From NCBI RefSeq assembly GCF_000014005.1, contig NC_008009.1:4712001-4776000 (forward strand): DNA of 64,000 bases. Direction: 5' to 3'. This DNA is from Candidatus Koribacter versatilis Ellin345. Its GTDB lineage: Bacteria; Acidobacteriota; Terriglobia; Terriglobales; Acidobacteriaceae. Made by a program: the position numbers and the translations under genes. Numbering within the stretch: position 1 is the first letter of the stretch; the number at the start of each line of letters is the position of its first letter. Positions 16,689 through 25,384 of the stretch are shown here, piece by piece. The notes below the pieces were generated by a model. The model saw only the letters and a program-made list of their open reading frames with translations. It did no database searches and was not told the origin of the DNA.

Positions 16689-17578
16689 CGCTTCGGCATC
16701 AACGCGCCGAGCGGCGGATACGATGTTGGCGTGGTGAAGCTGCGCTCGAGCGGTTGCGACTTCAAGTCAATCGCTTTGGCGAGCATTTCGATTGCCTGGC
16801 CTGCATTCGGCGGAATGACAACGGTAGCGGCGAGGAGCCCGCGTCGGACCCAAGCCTGGCCAGTGTTCGGCATTCCGTCGCACCCGATATACGGCAAACT
16901 GAGCCAATTATCGCGGTTGGAATGTTCTTCGAAGGCCTTGCGGGCGCCGAGTGCCATGGAGTCATCCTGCGCGGCGACGAGCCCAATGCCGAGGTCCTTG
17001 GCGATGGCGAGACGGAGCCACGAATTGACCGCCTGCGTTGCGCTCTGCTCGGTCCACTGCGCCTTCATAGCGCGGATCTGGATGTTGGCCGGCTTGGTTT
17101 CCATCATGCCGTTGGTGCGTTGTTGCGCCGCATCGCTTCCCGACGGTCCCTGGATATAAAGCGCGGTGCCACCTTGCGGCAGGAGCGCCGCCATCTGGCG
17201 ACCCTGGATGCGGCCCACATCTTCGTGATTCGTGCTGATCGCGAACGACGGGACCTGGAACGAGCGACGCAGATCGCTGAGATAGTCCACTTCGCGATTG
17301 AGTACGACCCATCCGATGCCAGCCTGGGCTGAGGCCCGCGCAACCTGCGCGAGGGCTGTGCCGACGGGTTCGAAAATGACGGCATCCGGACGATGCTCGA
17401 CAGGCGCCTGAACACATTTCAGGATCTGCTGGCTCTGGTTCGAAGGATCGTTTTGTGCGTCAAGGATCAAGAGTTCGGCGCCGAGCCGGCGAGCAGCTTC
17501 CTGGGCGGCGGTTGCCTGCTCGATCTGGTAGTCATTGTCTCGGGTAGTGAGGGAGAGGACGATGTTGAGCTTCTTCAT
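16685..17578 (-). CDS. Sugar-binding-protein-like protein lacking a signal peptide
   Basis: Periplasmic-binding-protein type I fold (Peripla_BP_4/RbsB-like), 297 residues. It opens directly with MKKLNIVLSLTTRDNDYQIEQ, which is beta strand 1, so there is no signal peptide or lipobox and it should be cytoplasmic. Ligand-site-like motifs: VIFEPVGTAL, WVVLNRE, ALYIQGPSGSDAAQQR, GLVAAQDDSMALGA. It has no DNA-binding domain and no ABC genes beside it. Its stop codon overlaps that of exbD through CTAG. It may be a cytosolic ligand sensor. Confidence 0.75.
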   Translation of the reverse strand: MKKLNIVLSLTTRDNDYQIEQATAAQEAARRLGAELLILDAQNDPSNQSQQILKCVQAPVEHRPDAVIFEPVGTALAQVARASAQAGIGWVVLNREVDYLSDLRRSFQVPSFAISTNHEDVGRIQGRQMAALLPQGGTALYIQGPSGSDAAQQRTNGMMETKPANIQIRAMKAQWTEQSATQAVNSWLRLAIAKDLGIGLVAAQDDSMALGARKAFEEHSNRDNWLSLPYIGCDGMPNTGQAWVRRGLLAATVVIPPNAGQAIEMLAKAIDLKSQPLERSFTTPTSYPPLGALMPKR

Positions 17579-17801
17579 TGCCTTAAGATCTTCGCACCCA
17601 TCCTACCGAGTGCGCCCTCGAAGCGCACCTGTTTTCTCTGCATGCCATTGATTCGCAGTCTCTAAACCGGGACAGCCGGATGTAAAGGAGGGTAAATCCC
17701 CGGCGAAGTCCCATGATTACGGCGTTGCGGATTTACAATCGTCAGCGATTCCTACAGGGACGGTCTGGGGCCGTCTCGCATCCCGATACAGGAGTTCCTC
17801 C

Positions 17802-19487
17802 ATGAAGCAATCCTGGCTGAACGCCCTACTGTGCTGCGCGATTTTGGGCGCAACCGCAGGGGCACAGCAGAAGAATCCTCCGAAACCTCAAGTTGAAAAG
17901 AGTTCGCCCAGCGAAAACATCGCAAACCGACCGGCGAACGCGCCGGAAGAACCGCGCGCTCAGCGCGAAGAACGACGGCAGGAAGACGCTCCGCAACAAC
18001 CACGCGGTGAGGGGCAGAAGCCGTCGATGAAGTGGGACATGACGGAGACAGCTCCGGTGGTGACCCACCACGAAATCAACGTAAACGGCCGGGCTCTGCG
18101 ATACACCGCCACGGTCGGACGGTTGCCGATTAAAGACCTCACTGGCACCACCGAAGCGCTGATGTTCTACGTCGCTTACACGCTCGATGGACAGGATGCG
18201 ACGAAGCGTCCAGTCACGTTTGCGTTTAATGGCGGTCCGGGATCGGCGTCGATTTGGCTGCACATGGGAGCGCTCGGCCCGCGCCGCGTCGCGCTGCAGC
18301 AGGACGGCATGATGCCGCCGTCGCCGTATCACCTCATCGACAACCCCGGCACGCCGCTCGAAAAGACCGACCTGGTATTGATTGACGCCATCGGCACCGG
18401 CTTCAGCCGCCCCGCGGACCTGGAAAAGGGCAAGAAGTTCTGGAGCGTGAAGGGCGACATCGAAGCGTTTGGCGAATTCATTCGCCTCTACATCACGCGG
18501 AATGAACGTTGGGCTTCGCCGCTCTACATCTTCGGCGAAAGCTATGGAACCACGCGCGCAGCGGGAATTTCGGGCTATTTAGTGGATCGCGGCATTGCCT
18601 TCAACGGCATTTGCTTGCTCTCGGAAGTGCTGAACTTCGAGACGTTGGAATTCAGCAAGAGCAACGACCTTGGCTATCAGCTCACGCTGCCGTCGTACAC
18701 CATGATCGCCGGATACCACAAGATGCTCGCCCCGGAGCTTCTCCAGAACATGGAGAAGACGAAGTCTGAGGTGGAGCAGTTTGCGAATGGTGAATACGCG
18801 CAGGCGCTGCAAGCGGGCGACAGTCTCACTGCCGACCAGCGGGCGCACATCGTTGAGCAGCTCGCGAAATACACGGGACTCAAGAAGGACTTCATCGAGC
18901 AGTCGAACATGCGGATCGATGTCCGCGGCTTCACGCATAATTTGCTCATCGACCAAAAGCTGCGCGTCGGACGCCTCGACGGCCGCTATACCGGACCGGA
19001 TCCAAACGGCCTGATGGATACGCCGTTCTACGATCCGACGGGCTCGGCAACCGATCCACCGTTCACCGCGACGTTTAACAACTATCTGCGGAATGACCTG
19101 GGCTACAAAACCGACATGCCTTACTACGTATCGGCACGCGACATGGCGGGCGCAACCGAGCCCGGGCAGCGCGGTGGTGGACCGTTCCAGTGGGAGTGGG
19201 GATCCGCAATTGAAGGCTATCCCGACACTGCGACCGCATTACGTGCAGCGATGGTGAAGGACCCGTACTTGAAGGTGTTGGTGATGGAGGGCGATTACGA
19301 CCTCGCCACGCCGTATTTCGCGGCGAACTACACCATGAATCATCTCGACCTGACGCAGCAGTACCGCAAGAATATTTCGTACGCGCGGTATGCGGCGGGT
19401 CACATGGTTTATCTGCCGATGGATGGGCTTGCGAAGATGAAGAAGGACTACGACTCGTTCCTCGATCAAACCGCGAACCGTCAGTAA
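17802..19487 (+). CDS. Secreted S10-family serine carboxypeptidase
   Basis: Exported peptidase of 561 residues. The signal peptide ends near AGAQ (18-21), followed by a Pro/Glu/Arg-rich disordered linker to about 75. S10 motifs: FNGGPGSAS at 142-150 (oxyanion region), IFGESYGTTRAAG with nucleophile Ser247, VMEGDYDLATP with the catalytic Asp, and AAGHMVY with the catalytic His. It should release C-terminal amino acids from peptides in the periplasm. GGAG lies just before the ATG and a strong terminator follows, so it is a single-gene unit. Confidence 0.93.
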   Translation: MKQSWLNALLCCAILGATAGAQQKNPPKPQVEKSSPSENIANRPANAPEEPRAQREERRQEDAPQQPRGEGQKPSMKWDMTETAPVVTHHEINVNGRALRYTATVGRLPIKDLTGTTEALMFYVAYTLDGQDATKRPVTFAFNGGPGSASIWLHMGALGPRRVALQQDGMMPPSPYHLIDNPGTPLEKTDLVLIDAIGTGFSRPADLEKGKKFWSVKGDIEAFGEFIRLYITRNERWASPLYIFGESYGTTRAAGISGYLVDRGIAFNGICLLSEVLNFETLEFSKSNDLGYQLTLPSYTMIAGYHKMLAPELLQNMEKTKSEVEQFANGEYAQALQAGDSLTADQRAHIVEQLAKYTGLKKDFIEQSNMRIDVRGFTHNLLIDQKLRVGRLDGRYTGPDPNGLMDTPFYDPTGSATDPPFTATFNNYLRNDLGYKTDMPYYVSARDMAGATEPGQRGGGPFQWEWGSAIEGYPDTATALRAAMVKDPYLKVLVMEGDYDLATPYFAANYTMNHLDLTQQYRKNISYARYAAGHMVYLPMDGLAKMKKDYDSFLDQTANRQ

Positions 19488-19503
19488 TCTCTGCGTGAGA
19501 GGG

Positions 19504-19530
19504 TGGCGCGGCTCCGGCCGCGCCATTTTT
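19504..19530 (+). terminator. Rho-independent terminator of the S10 peptidase gene
   Basis: A 9-bp perfect stem (tggcgcggc / gccgcgcca) with a TCCG loop is followed by five T residues, and lies directly before the convergent PilZ gene end. Confidence 0.92.
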
Positions 19531-19531
19531 G

Positions 19532-20544
19532 TTAACCCGCGAATTTCGGTAGGTTTTCGCGGTCTCGGTTCCGCGATTGCCGTTCTTCGATTTCCGAACG
19601 AAGCCCGCGCAATTCACGGCGCAACGAGAGCGCAAGCTCTTCCAGTTCGGTGCGGTCGGAATCTCTCAAGCCTGCCGTGTCTGCCCATGAGAACGTAGCT
19701 TCCACGTACTCCTGAAGCCGCTCGAGTTCCGGATAAGTCGGTGGAACCACGACAGGTGCGTGGATGGCGGCGCTGATTCGAGTCGGCGCAGGTGCAACCG
19801 GCATGATCCGCCCAGAGGCCGCTGCCGTCTTTGCCTGGTGGCTAAACCGCTCGCCGACAAACTCGCGCATGCGATCGGCCTCAACGCTCGACGGAAACTG
19901 GAACTGCAGTCCGATCCCCATTCCAGGGAACGACGTGCGAACCATCGCCGGGATGGTCAGGTTATCGGGCTGAACAAAAACGTGACGTTCAGTTTGCTGC
20001 CGACCTTGATCGGAGAGCGCGACTCCACGTAGCAGCCCCCGTCGCTGACGTCGGTACAACGCGACCACAGGTTCATCTCGGAACCTTCCATGCGTACCTG
20101 CACTCCCATATCGCACTTGTAGCGCGCGGCCGCACGCCGCTCGTTCTTTTCGCCACCGCCGCTACCGCCTCGACGGCGCTTTACGCCCGCTTGTTCATTC
20201 GCGTCGATGACGACCGCTGGTTCCTCAATGGCAAAGATGTTGCGTGCCGGTTCCATGCACTCCAGACCCACTTGTCCCTGGGTGGGCGTGCCTTTCTGGC
20301 CGAACCACTTCACGCGATACTTCGCCTTAGCGATTCCCTTCTGGATGCCAACCACGTCTCCGCTATTCAGCGCCACGTCAACATTGGAGAGGAGTACGCC
20401 ATTGCGCGAGATGTTCAGCGTCGCGACGTTCGCGCCAAAAGGTTTGCCGTTGGCGTCCATACCGTAAATACGCACCGGCACGATCGCAGAGATTCGTGCC
20501 TCTTTGCGGCTGGTCGCTGTCAATTTGTCGTCGGAAAAAACCAA
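19532..20544 (-). pseudogene. Tandem PilZ-domain protein interrupted by a -1-type frameshift
   Basis: Predicted c-di-GMP-responsive protein, about 337 residues if the frame is restored. PilZ 1: RKEAR near 14, then NISRNGVLL. PilZ 2: ERRAAAR, DVSDGGCYVE, and KVGSKLNVTFLF, where this frame ends at 19957 after SPIT. The other frame picks up exactly there as VQPDNLTIPAMVRTSFPGMG and continues as a PilZ end and a helical C-terminal tail (ELEELALSLRRELRGL) to 19532. The break is at a run of five T (19976-19980, minus strand); one more T would join the frames. Mutation, sequence error or recoding are all possible. Confidence 0.8.
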
Positions 20545-20665
20545 GCTATTCGCTGCCTTTGGGCCAGAGAGTTAGGTCTGTCGAATGTTTACTCAGGGCG
20601 ATTGATCAAATTTTAGGGGAGGCAGGCAGGTAGGGGTATGCCACAAACGGCGGTGGATGGTACCC

Positions 20666-20700
20666 AAAAGTCCCGAAACGGGAGACGCTCCGGGACTTTT
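20666..20700. terminator. Bidirectional terminator-like hairpin
   Basis: A 10-bp inverted repeat (aaaagtcccg / cgggactttt, 15-nt loop) lies just after the sugar-binding lipoprotein gene stop. It has T-rich flanks on both strands, so it can end the minus-strand transcript. Confidence 0.7.
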
Positions 20701-20715
20701 TCTAAGAGGAATCGC

Positions 20716-21699
20716 TTATTTTGCGTTCGCAGCTCGCGCTTGCAGATAGAGATCCACGTTTGTCTTGTCAACAACTGAGGTGCCGGTATCGACAAACGCT
20801 GGGAATGGCGAGAACGAGTCGAACGAGTAGTCCTTGGTGAGATCTGGCTTTCCGTGATGTATCTCATCGAGGGCCTTCAGTCCATAAAACGCCATGGTGT
20901 AGGGCTTCTGCGCAATGGTCGCATCCACCACGCCTGACTTAATGAGGTCGAGTGTAGCGGGATCAACGTCCATTGCAATTACCAGCCGGTCGGTTACGTT
21001 TTCGCGTTTCAGCGCAAGCGCGACATCCTTCGCCGACGTCGCCTCCAGGCAGACGAAGGCGTCGATTTTCTGAGCATCTTTGGCGCCAGCATAATGCGCG
21101 GTGCGGTCAAAGGCATTGCCGGAATCACCTTTGATGTTCACGACCTCCACGATCTTGATACCGGGATTGTCAGAGAGAACGTCTTTATAGCCCGCTAACC
21201 GTTCGTCGAGGTTCGGTTGGGGCATGGTGAAGAAGACGACATTGCCCTTCCCGTGAAGCTTCTCGACCAGGCGTTTTGCGCCGAGCGTACCGGCTTGGCG
21301 GTTGTTGGTACCGATGAAGTAAAGGCGCTTGCTCTTCGGGGCATCGGAATCGATGGTGAGGACGGGAATGCCTGCGTTAATAGCCTCGTCAATTGCCGGT
21401 TGCATCAGCGAAGCATCGGCGACGGACACCAGGATGCCGGAAGGTTTCTGTGCCGCAGCATTGCGGAACTCCTGCACCTCCGCTTGGGGATCATAGTTTT
21501 CAGGACCGCGGACGTCCCATTTCACGCCGTATTGCGCAGCGGCTTTGGTCAGGCCCGCCTGCGCGGTCTTCCAATACTCAACCTTCGAATTGACCGTTAC
21601 CAGGATGTACTTCTCGTCGTTGTCATGCTTGGCACAGCCGGCAAGGAGACAGGAGGCTGCGGCAATAAGTGTCAGAGCGATTTTCTTGGGTGCGGACAC
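20716..21699 (-). CDS. Sugar ABC transporter substrate-binding lipoprotein (RbsB-like)
   Basis: Envelope ligand-binding protein of 327 residues, Peripla_BP_4 fold. The GTG at 21699 is chosen because AAGGAGGG lies 5 bp upstream and it gives a compact signal with lipobox LAGC and Cys22. Motifs: ILVTVNSKVEYWKTAQAGL, GILVSVADASLMQPAIDEAI, PVLTIDSDAP, YFIGTNNRQAG, LVIAMDVDPATL. It is close to ribose/xylose-type binding proteins, but no permease or ATPase gene is adjacent. It ends at a hairpin terminator. Confidence 0.85.
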   Translation of the reverse strand: MSAPKKIALTLIAAASCLLAGCAKHDNDEKYILVTVNSKVEYWKTAQAGLTKAAAQYGVKWDVRGPENYDPQAEVQEFRNAAAQKPSGILVSVADASLMQPAIDEAINAGIPVLTIDSDAPKSKRLYFIGTNNRQAGTLGAKRLVEKLHGKGNVVFFTMPQPNLDERLAGYKDVLSDNPGIKIVEVVNIKGDSGNAFDRTAHYAGAKDAQKIDAFVCLEATSAKDVALALKRENVTDRLVIAMDVDPATLDLIKSGVVDATIAQKPYTMAFYGLKALDEIHHGKPDLTKDYSFDSFSPFPAFVDTGTSVVDKTNVDLYLQARAANAK

Positions 21700-21851
21700 G
21701 TGAGCCCTCCTTGGCAGTACGGAAAGAGTCGTCCGAATCTCGCGCCAAATATGGTGCGCGTATGGTCGCAAAGAGTCAAATGCGGCACGCGGAAATTCCG
21801 GACAAGCGTATCCGCGTCATTGCCCTAAAGTGGCGTTTAGAATAGGCCGCG

Positions 21852-22199
21852 ATGAAGAAGCGGCCGATTTCAATCACCATCGTGAGCTGGGTTTACATCG
21901 CGGCAGGATGCGCCGGCCTGATCTATCACGCTCCCGAATGGAAGACGCCAAGCGCCGAGCACTGGCAAATCGTATGGGTTTCAGCGGTGCGACTGCTGGC
22001 AGTCGTGGCGGGGATCGCCATGCTACGCGGCCAGAATTGGTCGCGATGGCTGACGATCGCATGGATGGCCATCCACGTCGTGATCAGCTTATTCAATTCG
22101 TGGGAGCAGGCAGCGATGCACGCGGTTCTGCTCACGGTCGTCATATGGATATTGGTCCGGCAGCCCGCGAGAGATTACTTCTCCAAAACGCCAGCGTAG
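21852..22199 (+). CDS. Small integral membrane protein, unknown
   Basis: A 115-residue protein with about four hydrophobic segments: ISITIVSWVYIAAGCAGL, VSAVRLLAVVAGIAML, LTIAWMAIHVVISLF and HAVLLTVVIWILV. The arrangement resembles small DoxX-like or DUF-type four-helix membrane proteins, but no diagnostic motif is seen. It converges with the small coupled gene at 22200. Confidence 0.65.
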   Translation: MKKRPISITIVSWVYIAAGCAGLIYHAPEWKTPSAEHWQIVWVSAVRLLAVVAGIAMLRGQNWSRWLTIAWMAIHVVISLFNSWEQAAMHAVLLTVVIWILVRQPARDYFSKTPA

Positions 22200-22358
22200 C
22201 TACATTTGCTTCAATAGCAGTACACCCAACATCACCATCCCAACGAACACCAGCGCGCAGATTCCGAAGAAAACGATCGCAACTCCCCGCGCTCGCTCCG
22301 GCTTTGGCGGAGTGATGCCGATGGTCACGAAGATTCCGCGCAGCAACGAATAGATCAC
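22200..22358 (-). CDS. 52-residue single-TM peptide translationally coupled to mscS
   Basis: Starts at GTG overlapping the mscS stop by 4 bp (GTGA). The product begins VIYSLLRGIFVTIG, then a basic stretch ITPPKPERARG, and a C-terminal TM helix VAIVFFGICALVFVGMVMLG ending LLLKQM. Coupling plus a clean membrane helix strongly suggest a real gene, perhaps an accessory subunit or modulator of the channel. The family is not recognised. Confidence 0.7.
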   Translation of the reverse strand: MIYSLLRGIFVTIGITPPKPERARGVAIVFFGICALVFVGMVMLGVLLLKQM

Positions 22359-24106
22359 GGTTTCGTCACCTCAGCGTGACCGTGGAACAACTCCACGATG
22401 GCGTGGTTGAGTTTTGTTCTCAGTTCATAACGGACGTTGGCGCGAGTGATGTAGCGGATTACGATGCTCACGCCGGAACCGGTGGAGCGGATATCGATTG
22501 CAGGCGCCGCTGAAAATGCCTTTAGGCCGCCAGCGCCGCGAGTGGCGCGTTCCCACTCCTGTTGCGCCATGGCCACGTCAGGAGCGGTTGCTTCCGAGAC
22601 GATGTTGCGAACATCTTCCGAGACCCGGTACGGGTCTTTATCCGCAGGCACCAGCAATTGCATCTCGTCCCACAGCCACTGGCCGGTGGTGGAGAAGTTG
22701 AAGTAATGGCCTTCGATGGCGAAGCTGTTCACGAAGGCGACTTTTCGTCCCGTCGGATGGCCCGGATCGCTCCAGTTGCCGGTTTCAAGAATGACGGTGC
22801 GAAGAATACCGATCTCCACAACTTCGCCGCCGATGCCGTTAATCTCCACCCAATCGCCGACGCGAATACCGTTGCGCCCCATCAGCACGAACCATCCGAA
22901 GAAGGCGACGATAAAGTCCTTCATCACTACAGTCAGCCCGGCGCCGGCGAGGGCAATCACGGTCGAAAGCTGGCTCGGTGGCCCGAAGATCACAAGCAGT
23001 ATCAGCAGCGCTCCGCCCACTTGCAGGGTGAAGCGCAGCGCCATCTGCATGGTGCCGGCCTTGCGACGGTCTGACTCGTGATAGAAGTGCGTCACCAGCC
23101 CTTCGGCAAAGACGACAGCCAACACAATCAGCAGGATCCAAATCAGCGAAAGTACCAGCGCATGCGTCGCGCGCTGCCGGTAACTCAGAATCAGGCCGCC
23201 CCAGTCGCCGAACTCCTGCGCGAGCTTTTGTTCGGCCTCGATACGCTTGTTGTAGTCGGCGAGCATCTGGCGCTCGATTGCCTGCCGTTTCAACGTGGCC
23301 AGAGCTTCCGTGTGGGAACCAAGAGAGGTTGGTGCTTGTGAAATCTGCTGCTGAAGCTGATCGTGTTTGCGAGTGAGGTCCTGGACCCGTCCGAGAGCAC
23401 GGTCCTGGGCCTCCCGAAGCTTCGTCAGGCGGTCCTGTAGGCTCCGCCAACTCGAAACTTGACCGATAAGGTTCCCCGGCACGGAGAAGGAAGCGTTCTT
23501 CGCTGCGTCGGGTACGCCCGCATTGTCCTGTTGCACGGCTTGGTACTCGTCGCGCATTTGTTGAATACGGGTCTGGCGATCGCCGCCGGCACGTAGCAGC
23601 GCCTGCTTGGCTTCGTCGAGTTCATCCTCCGTGACCGCTTGCTGGGCTTTTGCGGTTTCGACCTGCTCGGCGATTTCGTCCTGGTCGGCGCCATTGTCGG
23701 GCTTCGCCAGCATGTCGCTGAAGCCCTTTACGATCTCCTTGTCGGTCGCGAGCTGGGCGTCGAGCTTGGTAATGCGGGCGTCGATCTTCTTGACTTCGGG
23801 GCTCTCCGGTGGCGGATTAAGGTCGGCATCGCGCAGCGCCATCGAGAACGCCAGGTCAACAGAACGGTCCGCGAGGCGTATCGATTCCGTGGCGTAATCC
23901 ACTTCGTCTGAGGTGGTCGCGGTACGTGCGCAGACGCGGGCCGCCTGCAATGGGCTCTGGTCCACAATCTGGGGCTGATCAGGGACGCGACCCGGCTTCT
24001 TCGGCGCCAGGGCGTCGGTCGGGGAGGTCTGGAAGTAGCCAACGACCGCCGCAAGAATCAGCAGCAGCAGGAAAACTAGGGCGATATTTCTTGCCGATTT
24101 CAGCAT
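22355..24106 (-). CDS. MscS-family mechanosensitive ion channel with large periplasmic coiled-coil domain
   Basis: A 583-residue inner-membrane protein. One N-terminal TM (8-25) is followed by about 290 residues of Gln/Ala/Glu/Asp-rich helix predicted to form a coiled coil. Further TMs begin near ALVLSLIWILLIVLAVVFAE. The pore-lining helix region is LSTVIALAGAGLTVVMKDFIVAFFGWFVL, then the MscS beta domain RVGDWVEINGIGGEVVEIG. C-terminal cytoplasmic part is present. It is coupled to the 52-residue peptide gene downstream. The long periplasmic part resembles MscK/YbdG-type enlargements and may sense envelope state. Confidence 0.9.
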   Translation of the reverse strand: MLKSARNIALVFLLLLILAAVVGYFQTSPTDALAPKKPGRVPDQPQIVDQSPLQAARVCARTATTSDEVDYATESIRLADRSVDLAFSMALRDADLNPPPESPEVKKIDARITKLDAQLATDKEIVKGFSDMLAKPDNGADQDEIAEQVETAKAQQAVTEDELDEAKQALLRAGGDRQTRIQQMRDEYQAVQQDNAGVPDAAKNASFSVPGNLIGQVSSWRSLQDRLTKLREAQDRALGRVQDLTRKHDQLQQQISQAPTSLGSHTEALATLKRQAIERQMLADYNKRIEAEQKLAQEFGDWGGLILSYRQRATHALVLSLIWILLIVLAVVFAEGLVTHFYHESDRRKAGTMQMALRFTLQVGGALLILLVIFGPPSQLSTVIALAGAGLTVVMKDFIVAFFGWFVLMGRNGIRVGDWVEINGIGGEVVEIGILRTVILETGNWSDPGHPTGRKVAFVNSFAIEGHYFNFSTTGQWLWDEMQLLVPADKDPYRVSEDVRNIVSEATAPDVAMAQQEWERATRGAGGLKAFSAAPAIDIRSTGSGVSIVIRYITRANVRYELRTKLNHAIVELFHGHAEVTKP

Positions 24107-24307
24107 GAGAATTGGACGACGATTGGCGTGGTAACAATATATGCTGGGTTGCTAAAGTAATAAATGTAACGCGAGCGAGTTCCAGACAAGCGAAACCGGC
24201 TTTCCCCTGTACCGGGTTATAGCACTTCCGTTCGGAGGGGTGAAACGTTAGTAACTTCTCGCCGATAAAACCATCGGTTATTCTCGACGCACGCACTCCG
24301 GAGATCT

Positions 24308-25060
24308 ATGAAGTCGTCCGATTTGGTCACAATTATCGTCGTGATCGCGCTGGTGGCGGGCGGTTGGTATCTTGTGACCAACCACAAAGCTGCCGCCGAA
24401 GCGGGCTATTATGAGCCGCGTCCGGACTACTTCGACAACGATCCCACTTCGATGCCGGCCGATTGGACCGGATGGGACGCGAAGGTGGATGTTTTCATAC
24501 ATCACAACACCAACCGCCCGGCCTGCGAGGCACTCGAGTACGGCTGGATCGCCTGGCGCGACCATACGCCGGTCGTAGCTCGCAATGCGCAGTCTGGCTC
24601 AAAGCGCATCCTGATCCGCACCGACCACCTCGATAATCCCAACGACTTCAACCGGGTTCCGCCGGTCCAGCTTCCCTACGATCGCGGCGTGAATATCGAC
24701 GTTTCCACCCGGCTGCAGCGCAGCCAATATCTGGTCAATTGGGCGCACAAGTACGGCTTCCGGTTCTCGCCGAATACTCCCACGATGTGGCGCGATTATT
24801 ACCGTCAATTGAAAGAGAATCCGGGAGCGGTGGTGATCGTTCCGGCCGCCGGACACACCATGAAAGAGTGCCGAACCGCGCAGGAAGAAGCCGACTGCAA
24901 CCGTGCCCCCAGCAGCATGCGCTGCGAGGACGATCGCTACGGCCAGACCGGCCCCTTCCTCTATCCGGAATGGGCTGTCGACGAGCCGATTACCTCCGTG
25001 ATCGCCTTCATCAAATCCAAGAAACACGCCGCCACAGCAAAGATCGAACAGTCCGAATAA
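24308..25060 (+). CDS. Membrane-anchored protein of unknown function
   Basis: A 250-residue protein with an N-terminal signal anchor (VTIIVVIALVAGGWYLV, 7-23) and a soluble extracytoplasmic domain. The domain is Tyr/Trp/Asp-rich and has four Cys (near ACEAL, ECRTA, DCNRA and RCEDD) that could form disulfides. Conserved-looking motifs are HHNTNRPACEALEYGWIAW and AAGHTMKECRTA. A GGAG site lies before the ATG. I do not recognise a family. It is followed by another small membrane protein gene. Confidence 0.65.
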   Translation: MKSSDLVTIIVVIALVAGGWYLVTNHKAAAEAGYYEPRPDYFDNDPTSMPADWTGWDAKVDVFIHHNTNRPACEALEYGWIAWRDHTPVVARNAQSGSKRILIRTDHLDNPNDFNRVPPVQLPYDRGVNIDVSTRLQRSQYLVNWAHKYGFRFSPNTPTMWRDYYRQLKENPGAVVIVPAAGHTMKECRTAQEEADCNRAPSSMRCEDDRYGQTGPFLYPEWAVDEPITSVIAFIKSKKHAATAKIEQSE

Positions 25061-25116
25061 TCTCCGCAGGCTCGTAGTCTGTCATTCAACCTGCTGCCGC
25101 TGATTCTCACAAATAG

Positions 25117-25353
25117 ATGGAAAACGATACGCCTCAATGGCTCGCCAAGCTAGCGAAGTCGCGAACGGTCAAGGTGCTATTGGCTGGATTGTGCCTGCTG
25201 CTGATCGGCATTCAGGTGTATGGGATCGTCCAAAAGAAACGCGCGCACTTGCCCATCTTTTTCGACACGACATATGAGAATGTCTTGGCCGCGGCCCTCG
25301 TAATCGTGATGCTTGTCGCGATCTTTGTCACCGGCAAGGCCAGATCACGCTAG
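25117..25353 (+). CDS. Small two-TM membrane protein, unknown
   Basis: A 78-residue protein with TM segments VKVLLAGLCLLLIGIQVYGIV (19-39) and VLAAALVIVMLVAIFVTG (57-74), joined by a basic loop KKRAHLPIFFDTTYE. It lies 56 bp after the unknown anchored protein gene on the same strand. There is no clear ribosome site before the ATG. Confidence 0.55.
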   Translation: MENDTPQWLAKLAKSRTVKVLLAGLCLLLIGIQVYGIVQKKRAHLPIFFDTTYENVLAAALVIVMLVAIFVTGKARSR

Positions 25354-25384
25354 AACAACAGTCGTGCGCGCGACTACGCCCTAT

